Part shown: piece after piece, positions 7,826 to 16,168 of the stretch
Layout: each line of letters starts with the position of its first letter
Position numbering within the stretch: position 1 is the first letter of the stretch
Notes under the pieces: generated by a model
What the model saw: the letters and a program-made list of their open reading frames with translations, nothing else
Told to the model about the DNA's origin: nothing
The model's database searches: none
Made by a program: the position numbers and the translations under genes
Assembly: GCA_000433175.1 (NCBI GenBank)
Contig: HF986639.1
Span: forward strand, 18,211 to 45,955
Source: Prevotella sp. CAG:1058
Lineage (GTDB): Bacteria > Bacteroidota > Bacteroidia > Bacteroidales > Bacteroidaceae
Length of the DNA: 27,745 bases
Direction of reading: 5' to 3'

Positions 7826-9061
7826 TTATTTGTTAGACTTAAACTCTCTTATAGCTTGCCTTACATCCATTTTCTCTCCGTTTTTAAACGCTATGATGAA
7901 AGCTTCTGGAAATTTGTCCAATATGGATTTACGCAGGCGGTATATTTCATTATAGTCGGTCGATGCCCCGTATGTGTATTTTACAAGCTCTCCTTCTTTG
8001 TACGAGTCTATTCCTTCAAGACCTTTGAAGTTGCTGCGGGTCGGGCTGAGATTTTTGCTGCTTGCAAGAACCTGTATTTTGAAAACAGGCTTGTCTGAAA
8101 TATTTTTGTCGTTCTCGTCAGAGTCTTTACCGCTTGTTTCTGTTATTGTTGCTTCCTCCTTTTTTACTTTTGGAGCGGATTGACTGTTTTTTCTAGGTTT
8201 TTCCGGCTCTTCCGTTATCTTTTCGTCAGCAGGTGGAATAATGGTCGGTATTTCCGTTTTCGGTTTTTTCATCGTCTTGTATGGCACGGTGACATTGTTG
8301 TCGTATTTTGCCTTGTATTTGGAAAAAGCCTCGAATATGCCTTTTGCAAGTTTGTCTATGTTTTCCTTGTTGTTCAGGAATTTCTCTTCGTCAGGAGTCG
8401 TTATGAAACCTAATTCAATAAGGCACGCAGGCATGGACGTTTCGCGTAATACAAGAAAAACGTCTTGTTTGACGCCTTTATTCGGCCGTTTTGCTATCGA
8501 ACATACACTGTTTTGCACGTATTTTGCCAGTTCTACGCTGCGTGCCATGTTTTTGTCGTGCATGAATTCGAACATTATTGCGCTTTCTGGCGAATTGGGG
8601 TCATAGCCTTCGTAGTGTTCCTTATAATCTTCCTCGATTACGATTACAGAGTTTTCGCGTTGTGCAGCACTCAGCTTTTCGTCGGAACGGCGTATACCCA
8701 TAGTGTAGGTTTCCAAGCCGCGGGCTATACTCCCTTTAGGCAGGGCGTTAGTGTGGATTGATATGAACACGTCGGCTTTGTTCTTGTTGGCTATGTCTGC
8801 CCGTTTGTGCAGCGGTATGAACACGTCCGTCTTGCGCGTGTACACAACTTTTACATCGGGACAGTTTTCTTCAACATAGCGGCCGAAAGCCAAAGCAACA
8901 TTCAGGTTGATGTTTTTTTCGTATGAAAAAGCTCCTTTAGCGCCTGCATCATGCCCGCCATGGCCAGCGTCGATGACGAGCGTAAAACGGTTGTCCGCGC
9001 CAAAGGAAGCGGCTGTTAAAGAGACAAATATCAGTAATGATAATACTATTCTTTTGCCCAT
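7826..9061 (-). CDS. Secreted N-acetylmuramoyl-L-alanine amidase (Amidase_3 family)
   Basis: The enzyme cleaves the bond between N-acetylmuramic acid and L-alanine in peptidoglycan, using zinc, in the periplasm. The 411-residue product has a signal peptide (residues 1-22) and an Amidase_3 catalytic domain (about 26-240). Zinc ligands are H34 (DAGHGG), E48 (SYEK) and H103 (SIHTN), and the catalytic glutamate is E216 (LIELGF). A charged, proline-rich linker (about 250-320) leads to a C-terminal module of about 80 residues (FKIQVLASS...) that resembles a SPOR-like septal-peptidoglycan-binding fold. The gene lies 56 bases after folB and directly upstream of the mlaD-like gene, an envelope-biogenesis pair. 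Confidence 0.95.
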   Translation of the reverse strand: MGKRIVLSLLIFVSLTAASFGADNRFTLVIDAGHGGHDAGAKGAFSYEKNINLNVALAFGRYVEENCPDVKVVYTRKTDVFIPLHKRADIANKNKADVFISIHTNALPKGSIARGLETYTMGIRRSDEKLSAAQRENSVIVIEEDYKEHYEGYDPNSPESAIMFEFMHDKNMARSVELAKYVQNSVCSIAKRPNKGVKQDVFLVLRETSMPACLIELGFITTPDEEKFLNNKENIDKLAKGIFEAFSKYKAKYDNNVTVPYKTMKKPKTEIPTIIPPADEKITEEPEKPRKNSQSAPKVKKEEATITETSGKDSDENDKNISDKPVFKIQVLASSKNLSPTRSNFKGLEGIDSYKEGELVKYTYGASTDYNEIYRLRKSILDKFPEAFIIAFKNGEKMDVRQAIREFKSNK

Positions 9062-9080
9062 GTGTGATTTATTACAAATA

Positions 9081-9088
9081 CAAAGGTA
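9081..9088 (-). promoter_or_regulatory. -7 box of a probable promoter for the amidase-mlaD operon
   Basis: TACCTTTG on the minus strand matches TAnnTTTG and lies 19 bases before the amidase ATG. The upstream element is poor (a T-run near -33), so this is a moderate call. It implies a very short leader. Confidence 0.5.
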
Positions 9089-9117
9089 GTAATTTATTTA
9101 TGAAAAACTGTTACCTT

Positions 9118-9498
9118 TCAAAAAGTTTTATCATTTATTAAGTGTAGTTCTACCGATGCACTGGCCAGGTCGGCTCCCATTGGCGGGTTTGTCTTATCGA
9201 TGGTTATGTCAATAGTCTCGATTGAAGGGAATGCCTCGATGATGCTTTTGCCTATCCTGCCGGCAACGTGCTCGAGCAGGCAGGAAGGCTTTTGCATCTC
9301 CTTATTTATGATGTCAAACAATTCGGCATAGTTAAGTGTGTCTTCGACGTTGTCGCTTTCTATGGCCTTTTCAAAAAGATATTTTGCCCTGAGGCTTACG
9401 ACAAATTCGCCACCGGTGGCTCTTTCTTGTGGCAACACTCCGTGGTTGGCATGAAAGCGCACCTTGTTAAGACAGACGTAACTTGATGATAATTTCAT
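9118..9498 (-). CDS. folB: Dihydroneopterin aldolase
   Basis: FolB converts 7,8-dihydroneopterin to 6-hydroxymethyl-7,8-dihydropterin and glycolaldehyde in folate synthesis; it is a cytosolic oligomer. The 126-residue length is typical. Family features are the N-terminal FHANHGVLPQER segment with the probable active-site glutamate E25, the middle LNYAELFDII and LLEHVAGRI pterin-pocket segments, and the late DITIDKTNPP strand carrying the conserved lysine. No other folate gene adjoins it. It is 123 bases downstream of nrdJ on the same strand with a hairpin in between, and could be read from nrdJ or from an unrecognised promoter. Confidence 0.93.
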   Translation of the reverse strand: MKLSSSYVCLNKVRFHANHGVLPQERATGGEFVVSLRAKYLFEKAIESDNVEDTLNYAELFDIINKEMQKPSCLLEHVAGRIGKSIIEAFPSIETIDITIDKTNPPMGADLASASVELHLINDKTF

Positions 9499-9531
9499 TG
9501 TAAATCAATTATGTGCCTTTAAATAGTAAGA

Positions 9532-9596
9532 GTCGAGAATTAAGAAAGCGTCCATGCTTGTTATGGCGGCAAGTCGTTTCCCCCTTAATTCCCGAC
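9532..9596 (-). repeat. Inverted repeat between nrdJ and folB
   Basis: GTCGAGAATTAAG (9532-9544) pairs with CTTAATTCCCGAC (9584-9596) at 12 of 13 positions. The one mismatch becomes a G-U wobble only in a minus-strand transcript, the direction of both flanking genes. The loop is 39 bases. No clear U-run follows, so it may be an mRNA-stabilising or attenuating hairpin rather than a terminator. Confidence 0.5.
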
Positions 9597-9621
9597 CCCG
9601 GTGTATAAGTTATGTTTTACA

Positions 9622-12189
9622 TTATCCGCATCTCGATGCTCCACAGTTCTTGCAGATCAGGCATCCTTCTTGGTATACGAGTGTCTCCTGTCCACAGGAC
9701 GGACATTTCTGTCCTTTGGCTTCAGTTCCGTCGGTAATGTATTTCTTAAGGGCGCGTTCAACACCGTTTTTCCATGTGTTGATGCTTTCGTCCTTTAGCT
9801 GCAGCGAACCTACCAGTTTAATCACATGTGATATTGGCATGCGGTAGCGTAGCACGCCTGATATCAATTTTGCGTAGTTCCAGTATTCAGGGTTGAATTT
9901 CTCGCTCAAGCCTTCAACGGTAGTCTTATATCCACGCTTGTTCTCAAACTGGAAGTCGTAACGCGATTTCCCGTTGTCGTCAACTTGTTTGATTATCTTG
10001 CCCTTTGTAATTGTCTTTGGCAGCACGATACCCTCCTCGTCGTCCTGGAGACCGGTGAAAATTTCGTATGGATAACCGTCCAACAGTCCGACGAATGCCA
10101 CCCATTTCTCCTTGTTGTTCTGGAAACGTACTACATCACATTCAAGTACCTTTGGTCTTACCTCGGTTACTTCAGGATGCCTGCAAGGCGGCAGTTGGTG
10201 CTGTGTACTTATCTCCTCGCCGCCTTTTTCTTTTTTCTTCTCGACCGAGAGCATAACACCAGAGCGCGAACCGTCGCGATATACGGTGCAACCTTTGCAT
10301 CCTGATTTCCATGCTTCGACGTACAGACGGTTTACGAGTGCTTCGTCCACGTTGTTCGGAAGGTTGATTGTTACGCTGATGCTGTGGTCTACCCATTTCT
10401 GTATTGCACCCTGCATGCGTACCTTCATCAGCCAGTCAACATCGTTGGCCGTAGCCTTATAATAAGGTGACTTGGCTATCAGGTCGTCAATTTCTTCTTG
10501 CGTGTAGCGTTTCTGGGTGTCATACCCGTTTATTTTCATCCATTCGATGAATTTGCGGTGGTAGACAATGTATTCCTCGAAAGAGTCGCCAACCTCGTCA
10601 ACGAAGTCGACATGTACGTCGCTGTCGTTGGGGTTTACTTTGCGGCGGCGCTTGTACACGGGCATGAACACCGGCTCTATTCCGCTAGTTGTTTGCGTCA
10701 TAAGGCTTGTCGTGCCGGTAGGGGCTATTGTAAGGCAGGCAATATTGCGTCGTCCGTATTTTGCCATTTCTTCATAAAGGGCGGGATCGGCTTCCTTTAT
10801 ACGGTTTACGAACGGATTGTTTGCCTCGCGTTTGGCGTCGTATATCTCAAATGCTCCGCGCTCTTTTGCCATTATGACAGACGAGCGGTAAGCCTCTATG
10901 GCCAGTGTCTTGTGCACTTCGACCGAGAAGTCCGTAGCTTCCTGCGTGCCGTAGCGCAGTCCCATTGCTGCTATCATGTCGCCTTCGGCCGTTATGCCGA
11001 CGCCTGTACGGCGGCCAAGTCCACTCTTGCGCTTAATCTTTTCCCACAAGTGGTATTCTGTGGATTTCACTTCGTCGCTCTGCGGGTCGCTCTTGATCTT
11101 CTCCATTATGAGGTCGATCTTCTCGAGCTCCATGTCCACGATGTCGTCCATTATGCGCTGCGCCATTGCGACGTGACGGCGGAACAGGTCGAAGTCGAAG
11201 TAAGCCTTGTCTGTGAACGGGTTTACTACGTATGAATAAAGGTTGATTGACAACAGTCGGCAAGAGTCGTAGGGGCAGAGCGGAATCTCGCCGCATGGAT
11301 TTGTTGAAACGGTGCGGAAACCGAGGTCTGCGTAGCAGTCGGGTATGCTTTCACGGATTATGGTGTCCCAGAACAGCACACCAGGCTCGGCGCTTTTCCA
11401 TGCGTTGTGTACTATCTTGTCCCATAACTTCTTTGCGCTGATGGCCTTTTCCACACTCGGTTTGTCGCTGTCGACTGGAAACTGCTGTATGTATTCGCGG
11501 TCGTCGATTGCCGACCTCATGAATTCGTCGTCAATCTTAACGGATACGTTTGCACCGGTTATTTTACCTTCCGTCATTTTAGCATCGATGAAGGCTTCGC
11601 TGTCCGGATGTTTGATGCTTACCGACAGCATGAGCGCTCCGCGTCGTCCGTCTTGGGCTACTTCGCGTGTCGAATTGCTGTAACGCTCCATGAAGGGTAC
11701 TAGGCCTGTTGATGTGAGCGCCGAGTTGTTAACGGGCGAACCCTTGGGACGCAGGTGTGAAAGGTCGTGTCCTACGCCACCACGCCGTTTCATCAGCTGG
11801 ACTTGCTCTTCGTCGATTCTCAGGATTGCTCCGTATGAGTCGGCGTCGCCGTCGAGTCCTACGACGAAACAGTTTGACAATGATGCAACCTGATGGCTGT
11901 TGCCTATGCCTGTCATCGGGCTGCCTGCAGGTACAATATATTTAAAGTGGTCTAGTACGGTATAAACGTCTTCGGCACTTAGTGGATTCTTATACTTGTT
12001 TTCTATTCTCGCTACTTCGTTGGCGATGCGCCAGTGCATGTCAGAGGGTGTCTTTTCAAAAATGTTCCCGAAACTGTCTTTCAGGGCATATTTGTTCACC
12101 CAAACTCTGGCAGCCAGTTCGTCGCCGCCGAAATAAGCCAAAGAGGCTTGGAAGGCTTCTTCAAAGGAGTAAGTTTTTTTTATTTCCAT
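9622..12189 (-). CDS. nrdJ: Adenosylcobalamin-dependent (class II) ribonucleoside-diphosphate reductase
   Basis: NrdJ reduces ribonucleotides to deoxyribonucleotides using a thiyl radical generated from adenosylcobalamin, with no oxygen requirement or separate radical subunit. The 855-residue chain has the ten-stranded barrel signatures SLSNCFVV (C107, first redox cysteine) and STNPCGEIPL (N297, C299, E301, active-site loop). A CTVYRDGSRSG segment near residue 650 marks the end of the catalytic core. The C-terminal tail ends in a zinc-ribbon-like CPSC (829-832) and CKNC (846-849) pair plus C854, typical of long class II enzymes. It is a single gene with its own promoter. I see no cobalamin riboswitch upstream. 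The organism would need to make or import B12 for this enzyme. Confidence 0.96.
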   Translation of the reverse strand: MEIKKTYSFEEAFQASLAYFGGDELAARVWVNKYALKDSFGNIFEKTPSDMHWRIANEVARIENKYKNPLSAEDVYTVLDHFKYIVPAGSPMTGIGNSHQVASLSNCFVVGLDGDADSYGAILRIDEEQVQLMKRRGGVGHDLSHLRPKGSPVNNSALTSTGLVPFMERYSNSTREVAQDGRRGALMLSVSIKHPDSEAFIDAKMTEGKITGANVSVKIDDEFMRSAIDDREYIQQFPVDSDKPSVEKAISAKKLWDKIVHNAWKSAEPGVLFWDTIIRESIPDCYADLGFRTVSTNPCGEIPLCPYDSCRLLSINLYSYVVNPFTDKAYFDFDLFRRHVAMAQRIMDDIVDMELEKIDLIMEKIKSDPQSDEVKSTEYHLWEKIKRKSGLGRRTGVGITAEGDMIAAMGLRYGTQEATDFSVEVHKTLAIEAYRSSVIMAKERGAFEIYDAKREANNPFVNRIKEADPALYEEMAKYGRRNIACLTIAPTGTTSLMTQTTSGIEPVFMPVYKRRRKVNPNDSDVHVDFVDEVGDSFEEYIVYHRKFIEWMKINGYDTQKRYTQEEIDDLIAKSPYYKATANDVDWLMKVRMQGAIQKWVDHSISVTINLPNNVDEALVNRLYVEAWKSGCKGCTVYRDGSRSGVMLSVEKKKEKGGEEISTQHQLPPCRHPEVTEVRPKVLECDVVRFQNNKEKWVAFVGLLDGYPYEIFTGLQDDEEGIVLPKTITKGKIIKQVDDNGKSRYDFQFENKRGYKTTVEGLSEKFNPEYWNYAKLISGVLRYRMPISHVIKLVGSLQLKDESINTWKNGVERALKKYITDGTEAKGQKCPSCGQETLVYQEGCLICKNCGASRCG

Positions 12190-12214
12190 GATGGTGGGGT
12201 TGATTTTCGAGGTG

Positions 12215-12222
12215 CAAAGCTA
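12215..12222 (-). promoter_or_regulatory. -7 box of a probable nrdJ promoter
   Basis: TAGCTTTG on the minus strand matches TAnnTTTG and lies 25 bases before the nrdJ ATG. A clear TTTG about 20 bases upstream is lacking (only a CTTTTC at 12241-12246). A second possible box, TACTTTTG, lies at 12569-12562. Confidence 0.5.
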
Positions 12223-12721
12223 CGAACATTTTCCGATATAGAAAAGAACTTTTTGGAAAATTTTTCGGGAAAAGAATCGTAAAAAGTTTCCCAAAATAGA
12301 ATACTTCGTTGTGTTTCAATGAGATTGAACTTTTTTGAAAAGTAAGACTGCAACCGATGTCCGCTTTGTGCCGGAATGTTATCACTTTGTGACATATGAA
12401 GCTGATTTTGCCTGCTTTTCACCTTATTATTATATATGGTAATTTTTGTTCTCATCTGCAGTCATAACGTATTTATAGCTTTTGAACATGCTAGGTTTAA
12501 TACTGTTTGACTAATCTTTTTGAGGTACTAAGCATCGAATGAATGTGCACCACGTTTTTTGCAAAAGTAAAATAATTTTCAATTGTCCGCCGTCCTAAAT
12601 GTTTAATACTATTGCCTGTGCTGCAGGACAATACCTGTGCCATGACTATAAATATGGTAATGCTTTTGCGCAATAGTGTAAAAAAATGACATTAACTGTT
12701 CGAGTTATTGACAAAATATGT
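12223..12721. other. Intergenic region between divergent nrdJ and nucleotidyltransferase genes
   Basis: About 500 AT-rich bases with no credible gene. I looked for a cobalamin riboswitch and for repeats of the hairpin family and saw neither. A weak short inverted repeat (TTGTCC at about 12583, GGACAA at about 12626) is the only structure noted. Confidence 0.5.
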
Positions 12722-12729
12722 TATATTTG
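12722..12729 (+). promoter_or_regulatory. -7 box of a probable promoter for the nucleotidyltransferase gene
   Basis: TATATTTG matches TAnnTTTG. No good TTTG lies 19-21 bases upstream. The ATG is 94 bases downstream, so the leader would be about 85 bases. Confidence 0.5.
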
Positions 12730-12823
12730 CACATTGTTAGTGCCATGAGCGTTGTCGTTTTAAGTTCATGGCGTGTGAAAAATGATGGAAAGCATTTTAT
12801 TATATCAAATCTTATAAACGATT

Positions 12824-13735
12824 ATGAAACCAACGTTATTGTTGCTGGCTGCCGGAATGGGCAGCCGTTACGGCGGGCTTAAGCAGCTCGACGGTCTTGG
12901 GCCTAATGGCGAGACCATTATGGACTATTCAATTTATGATGCTATCAAGGCCGGCTTCGGCAAGATTGTTTTCGTTATCCGTAAGGATTTTGAGCAAGAC
13001 TTCAGGGAGAAGGTTTTATGCAAGTATGAGGGCCATGTGCCGGTGGAACTTTGTTTCCAGAGTCTTGATGCCCTGCCCGAAGGCTTCGCCTGTCCGGAAG
13101 GTCGTGTAAAGCCATGGGGTACCAACCATGCCGTGCTCATGGCAAAAGACGTGATTAAAGAACCTTTCTGCGTTATCAACTGCGACGATTTCTATAACCG
13201 CGACGCTTTCATGGTGATAGGCAAGTTCCTTGCCGACTTGCCCGAAGGCAGTACAAACCGTTACGCAATGGTAGGTTTCCGTGTAGGCAATACTTTGTCA
13301 GAGAACGGAACCGTTGCCCGCGGAATATGTTCGAAGGATAATGATGGCAACCTTACCACCGTTGTTGAGCGTACCGAGATCATGCGTGTTGAAGGCAAGG
13401 TCAGCTACAAGGATGAGGAAGGTAAGTGGGTTGCCGTAGACGACAATACACCTGTGTCAATGAACATGTGGGGCTTCACGCCGGATTATTTCGAGCATAG
13501 CGAGGAGTATTTCAAGGAGTTCCTGTCTGACCCGGCCAACATGTCAAACCTCAAGGCCGAGTTCTTCATACCTTTGATGGTCAACAAGCTAATCAACGAC
13601 GGTACTGCGACGGTGAATGTGCTCGATACTACGAGCAAATGGTTCGGCGTTACTTACGCTGCCGACCGCCAGGGCGTGGTCGACAGGATACAAGGACTGG
13701 TCGACGAAGGAGTTTATCCTGCTGAATTGTTCTAA
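12824..13735 (+). CDS. Nucleotidyltransferase (NTP_transferase, sugar-phosphate type), substrate unknown
   Basis: The 303-residue protein has the GT-A nucleotidyltransferase signature at its N terminus: LLLAAGMGSRYGGLKQL with G11, G13, R15 and K20, which bind the NTP phosphates. PWGTNHAV (97-104) resembles the GT-A/GTAHA nucleobase loop, and INCDDFY with D121 and D122 is the metal-binding site. The C-terminal third has a GVTYAADR segment before a predicted helix. Such proteins join a nucleotide to a sugar phosphate or similar substrate in the cytosol. No sugar-pathway genes adjoin it, so the substrate cannot be inferred. It is followed 148 bases later by a DHH phosphoesterase gene on the same strand with a large inverted repeat between. 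Confidence 0.82.
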   Translation: MKPTLLLLAAGMGSRYGGLKQLDGLGPNGETIMDYSIYDAIKAGFGKIVFVIRKDFEQDFREKVLCKYEGHVPVELCFQSLDALPEGFACPEGRVKPWGTNHAVLMAKDVIKEPFCVINCDDFYNRDAFMVIGKFLADLPEGSTNRYAMVGFRVGNTLSENGTVARGICSKDNDGNLTTVVERTEIMRVEGKVSYKDEEGKWVAVDDNTPVSMNMWGFTPDYFEHSEEYFKEFLSDPANMSNLKAEFFIPLMVNKLINDGTATVNVLDTTSKWFGVTYAADRQGVVDRIQGLVDEGVYPAELF

Positions 13736-13780
13736 ATGCCGGGCCTGTGCCGGTGTTGGCATTTACAGTAACCTCTTTGT

Positions 13781-13857
13781 GGCAAGCCGGCATTCTGTCC
13801 GGCTAGTGTGTTTTTTCATGCCTTTACGCATATCGGAAGGACGCATGCCGGCTTGCC
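13781..13857 (+). repeat. Inverted repeat between the nucleotidyltransferase and DHH genes
   Basis: A perfect 13-bp arm pair, GGCAAGCCGGCAT (13781-13793) and its complement (13845-13857), is extended inward by GTCC (13797-13800) and GGAC (13839-13842). The loop carries a six-T run at 13811-13816. It ends 26 bases before the DHH start. It could terminate, attenuate or process the transcript; there is no T-run after the outer stem, so a standard terminator is unlikely. Confidence 0.55.
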
Positions 13858-13883
13858 TGCCTAAACATTGTTAACTTTTTGAG

Positions 13884-14909
13884 ATGAACATAGATATTCT
13901 TACAGTTGCGGAGCTTGAACGGTTCCGCCAACTAATAAGCACGTCTGATAAGATTGTTTTGTGTTGCCACCGCAATCCTGATGGTGACGCCGTAGGCTCC
14001 ATGCTCGGCCTGTCCGAATACTTGCATGAGTGCGGCAAGGTGCCGGTCGTAATCGTCCCTGACGCTTATCCAGACTTTCTTCAGTGGCTACCGGGCACTG
14101 AACGCATGGTGCGCTATGACAAGCACAAGTCGTTTGCCGACGAAATACTGTCACAGGCAGACCTTCTGTTCTGCCTCGACTTCAACACGGTGTCGCGTAC
14201 AGGCGACATGGTTGAGGCTATAACCAATTCAAAGTCGGCGAAAGTAATGATTGACCACCACTTAAGTCCCGATATGGACACGGTGCTGTGCATATCGCAT
14301 CCCGAGGCGTGCAGTACGTGCGAACTGGTGTTCCGCCTGATATGGCAACTTGGCGGTTTTGACCTTATGACCCGTAAATGTGCGGTGCCGCTGTATTGCG
14401 GCATGATGACAGACACGGGCGGATTTACATACAACTCTACGCGTCCCGAGATTTTCTTTATCATAAGCCAGCTTCTCACCAAGCGTATCAACAAAGACAA
14501 GATTTACCGCAATGTGTACAACAATTACAGCGAGTGGCGCGTAAGGCTTACCGGTTATGTGCTTTACCAGAAATTGGTTGTCCTGTCTGATTACAAGGCT
14601 TCTTATTTCGTGCTTACACGCGACGACCTTAAGAAGTTCCATTATATAAAAGGCGACGCCGAGGGGCTTGTCAACATGCCTTTACAGATTAAAGGTTCGA
14701 AACTCAGCATATCGCTCAGGCAGGATACGGAGAAAGACAATCTTGTGTGGGTGAGCCTGCGCTCGGTCGACGATTTTCCGTGCAACAAGATGGCCGAACG
14801 TTATTTTAACGGCGGCGGACACCTTAACGCTTCCGGCGGTCGGTTGGAATGCTCTGTCGAGGAGGCTGAAGCCGTGGTCCGTAAGGCCATCGAGGAGTTT
14901 TGCGGATGA
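13884..14909 (+). CDS. DHH/DHHA1 family phosphoesterase (NrnA-like oligoribonuclease / pAp phosphatase)
   Basis: NrnA-type proteins degrade short oligoribonucleotides or linear dinucleotides and often dephosphorylate 3'-phosphoadenosine 5'-phosphate; they are cytosolic and manganese-dependent. The 341-residue protein has the metal-binding DHH-domain motifs: HRNPDGDAVGS (H29, D33, D35), LDFN (D99) and the DHH triad at 124-126. The C-terminal DHHA1 domain ends in GGGHLNASGG (310-319), the substrate-binding glycine-rich loop. Length and architecture match NrnA. The start ATG at 13884 leaves the first motif about 29 residues in, as usual. Whether it acts on nanoRNA, pAp or cyclic-dinucleotide products cannot be told from sequence alone. 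Confidence 0.92.
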   Translation: MNIDILTVAELERFRQLISTSDKIVLCCHRNPDGDAVGSMLGLSEYLHECGKVPVVIVPDAYPDFLQWLPGTERMVRYDKHKSFADEILSQADLLFCLDFNTVSRTGDMVEAITNSKSAKVMIDHHLSPDMDTVLCISHPEACSTCELVFRLIWQLGGFDLMTRKCAVPLYCGMMTDTGGFTYNSTRPEIFFIISQLLTKRINKDKIYRNVYNNYSEWRVRLTGYVLYQKLVVLSDYKASYFVLTRDDLKKFHYIKGDAEGLVNMPLQIKGSKLSISLRQDTEKDNLVWVSLRSVDDFPCNKMAERYFNGGGHLNASGGRLECSVEEAEAVVRKAIEEFCG

Positions 14910-14976
14910 TTGGCAGATTGCTTTATGATTGTTGAGAATTGACTTGTTGACGACAGTGCATTCTGTCGTTCGCGGA

Positions 14977-15048
14977 AAAAACGAGCGTGAAACCACCGGC
15001 ATCGGCTTACGATGCGCCGCAGTCGTGGTTTCACGCTCGTTTCTTTTT
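14977..15048. terminator. Bidirectional intrinsic terminator
   Basis: A perfect 18-bp stem, AAACGAGCGTGAAACCAC (14979-14996) with its complement (15025-15042), holds an inner 6-bp stem (GCATCG/CGATGC). A T-rich run (15040-15048) follows on plus, and an A-run (14976-14981) gives T-run on minus. It ends the DHH gene 67 bases after its stop and could also stop queE readthrough. Confidence 0.85.
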
Positions 15049-15120
15049 GCCTTAATAAAACCAATCCTTTTACGGTGTTTTGCAAAATGTTTGTAAGTGC
15101 CTGGCTATAAGGCGCTTTGC

Positions 15121-15203
15121 AATTTGCCGCCTTTTGCCATGCAAAAGGTTGCCTTTTACACGCCAAGAGACGGCCTTTTACAATGCAAAAAGCCGTCTCT
15201 TGG
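15121..15203. repeat. 22-base-period hairpin repeat, copy B (four units with swapped arm sequence)
   Basis: The 15+7 geometry of copy A recurs: AATTTGCCGCCTTTT (15121), AAAAGGTTGCCTTTT (15143), AAGAGACGGCCTTTT (15165) and AAAAAGCCGTCTCTT (15187), with spacers GCCATGC, ACACGCC and ACAATGC. The last pair forms a stem, 15163-15179 with 15187-15203, matching at 16 of 17 positions. Arm sequence differs from copy A but both arms changed together. A degenerate further unit may occupy 15099-15120. It lies in the convergent gap between the DHH gene and queE. Confidence 0.8.
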
Positions 15204-15246
15204 AAATCCGTTTCTTTTATGATGCTTGCTGACGCCTGGCCGGGCG

Positions 15247-15819
15247 TTATCTAACGTTGATGATCTTATGGGTCTGTAACGACAAGCGCCATTTAGGATT
15301 GGCCAGACAATAGGCTATGGTTTCCTCCAAAATGCGGGCGTTGGCCTTGCCGTCGCCCGTGTCGCATGGCTGCAGGCTGTATACCGAGGCTTCCATGCCG
15401 TCGTATCGGGACATGTCTTGGCTTGCGCCCATGAATACTACTTTAAGTTCGTCTATGCGGTTCAGGTTGACCGGCCGGTACTTCGGCGAGCATGTAATCC
15501 AGTCGATGCTGCATCCGTCGGGCAGACGGTTGGTGCCGTTGGTCTCTATTTGCACGTATTTGCCTGCCGCGTGCAGCTTGTCGACAAGCGACGCCGTGAG
15601 TTGCAGTGTAGGTTCGCCGCCGGTGATGACAACGTGCGATGCCGGATATTCGGACACCTTGCCGACTATCGAGTCTTCGTCCATCTCTGTGTAATCGTCG
15701 TGCTCCGTGTCGCAAAACGGACATTTCAGGTTGCATCCTGAAAACCTTATGAACACGGCAGGAGTGCCCGTGTAATGGCCTTCGCCTTGCAGTGAGTAGA
15801 ATATTTCGTTGATGCGCAT
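15247..15819 (-). CDS. queE: 7-carboxy-7-deazaguanine synthase (radical SAM)
   Basis: QueE is a radical SAM enzyme that rearranges 6-carboxy-tetrahydropterin to 7-carboxy-7-deazaguanine, the second dedicated step to preQ0 and queuosine. The 190-residue product has the cluster-binding CxxxCxxC as C29, C33 and C36 (SGCNLKCPFCDT), the N-terminal FYSLQGEGHYTG substrate segment, a TGGEPTLQ SAM-binding motif and an IETNGT strand. It starts 10 bases after the queD stop with a GA-rich stretch (GAGGGAG) just before the ATG, so queD and queE are one operon. queC and queF are not in this window. Confidence 0.95.
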   Translation of the reverse strand: MRINEIFYSLQGEGHYTGTPAVFIRFSGCNLKCPFCDTEHDDYTEMDEDSIVGKVSEYPASHVVITGGEPTLQLTASLVDKLHAAGKYVQIETNGTNRLPDGCSIDWITCSPKYRPVNLNRIDELKVVFMGASQDMSRYDGMEASVYSLQPCDTGDGKANARILEETIAYCLANPKWRLSLQTHKIINVR

Positions 15820-15829
15820 CTCCCTCGGT

Positions 15830-16168
15830 TTATTCTTCGTCCTTGATGTATGTCACCTTGTTGTTCCTGCTTTCTTCAATGTCGACGCGGTAGCAGTGTT
15901 CTACCTGCTCGCATATCCAGCGTGCAATGTTCTCGGCGGTAGGGTTGAACGGCAGCAGCTCGTTGAAGTCGCCGTGGTCAAGATAGCCGTGTATCTTTTC
16001 TTTTATTACCTTGAAGTCGACCACCATGCCTTCGGCATTAAGCTCCTTGGCTTTACAGTGTACGGTTACAATCCAGTTGTGTCCGTGCATCTTGCGGCAC
16101 TTGCTTTCGTAGGGTAGGGTGAGGCGATGGCATCCTGCTATCTCCATCTGTTTTGAAACATAATACAT
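15830..16168 (-). CDS. queD: 6-carboxy-5,6,7,8-tetrahydropterin synthase
   Basis: QueD converts 7,8-dihydroneopterin triphosphate to 6-carboxytetrahydropterin, the substrate of QueE. The 112-residue product has the zinc histidines H14, H28 and H30 (MHGHN), the catalytic cysteine C24 and the acid/base pair in DHGDFNE (D64, H65). PTAEN and the final conserved EES segment complete the T-fold. The frame stays open upstream to an ATG at 16306, but those 46 extra residues resemble nothing and precede the usual family start, so I choose 16168. It is the first gene of the queD-queE operon. Confidence 0.92.
   Translation of the reverse strand: MYYVSKQMEIAGCHRLTLPYESKCRKMHGHNWIVTVHCKAKELNAEGMVVDFKVIKEKIHGYLDHGDFNELLPFNPTAENIARWICEQVEHCYRVDIEESRNNKVTYIKDEE

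Noticed and set aside
12190..12823. Cobalamin riboswitch upstream of the B12-dependent nrdJ
   Set aside because: I looked for the conserved B12-box-like core on the minus strand and did not find it; a covariance-model search would be decisive.
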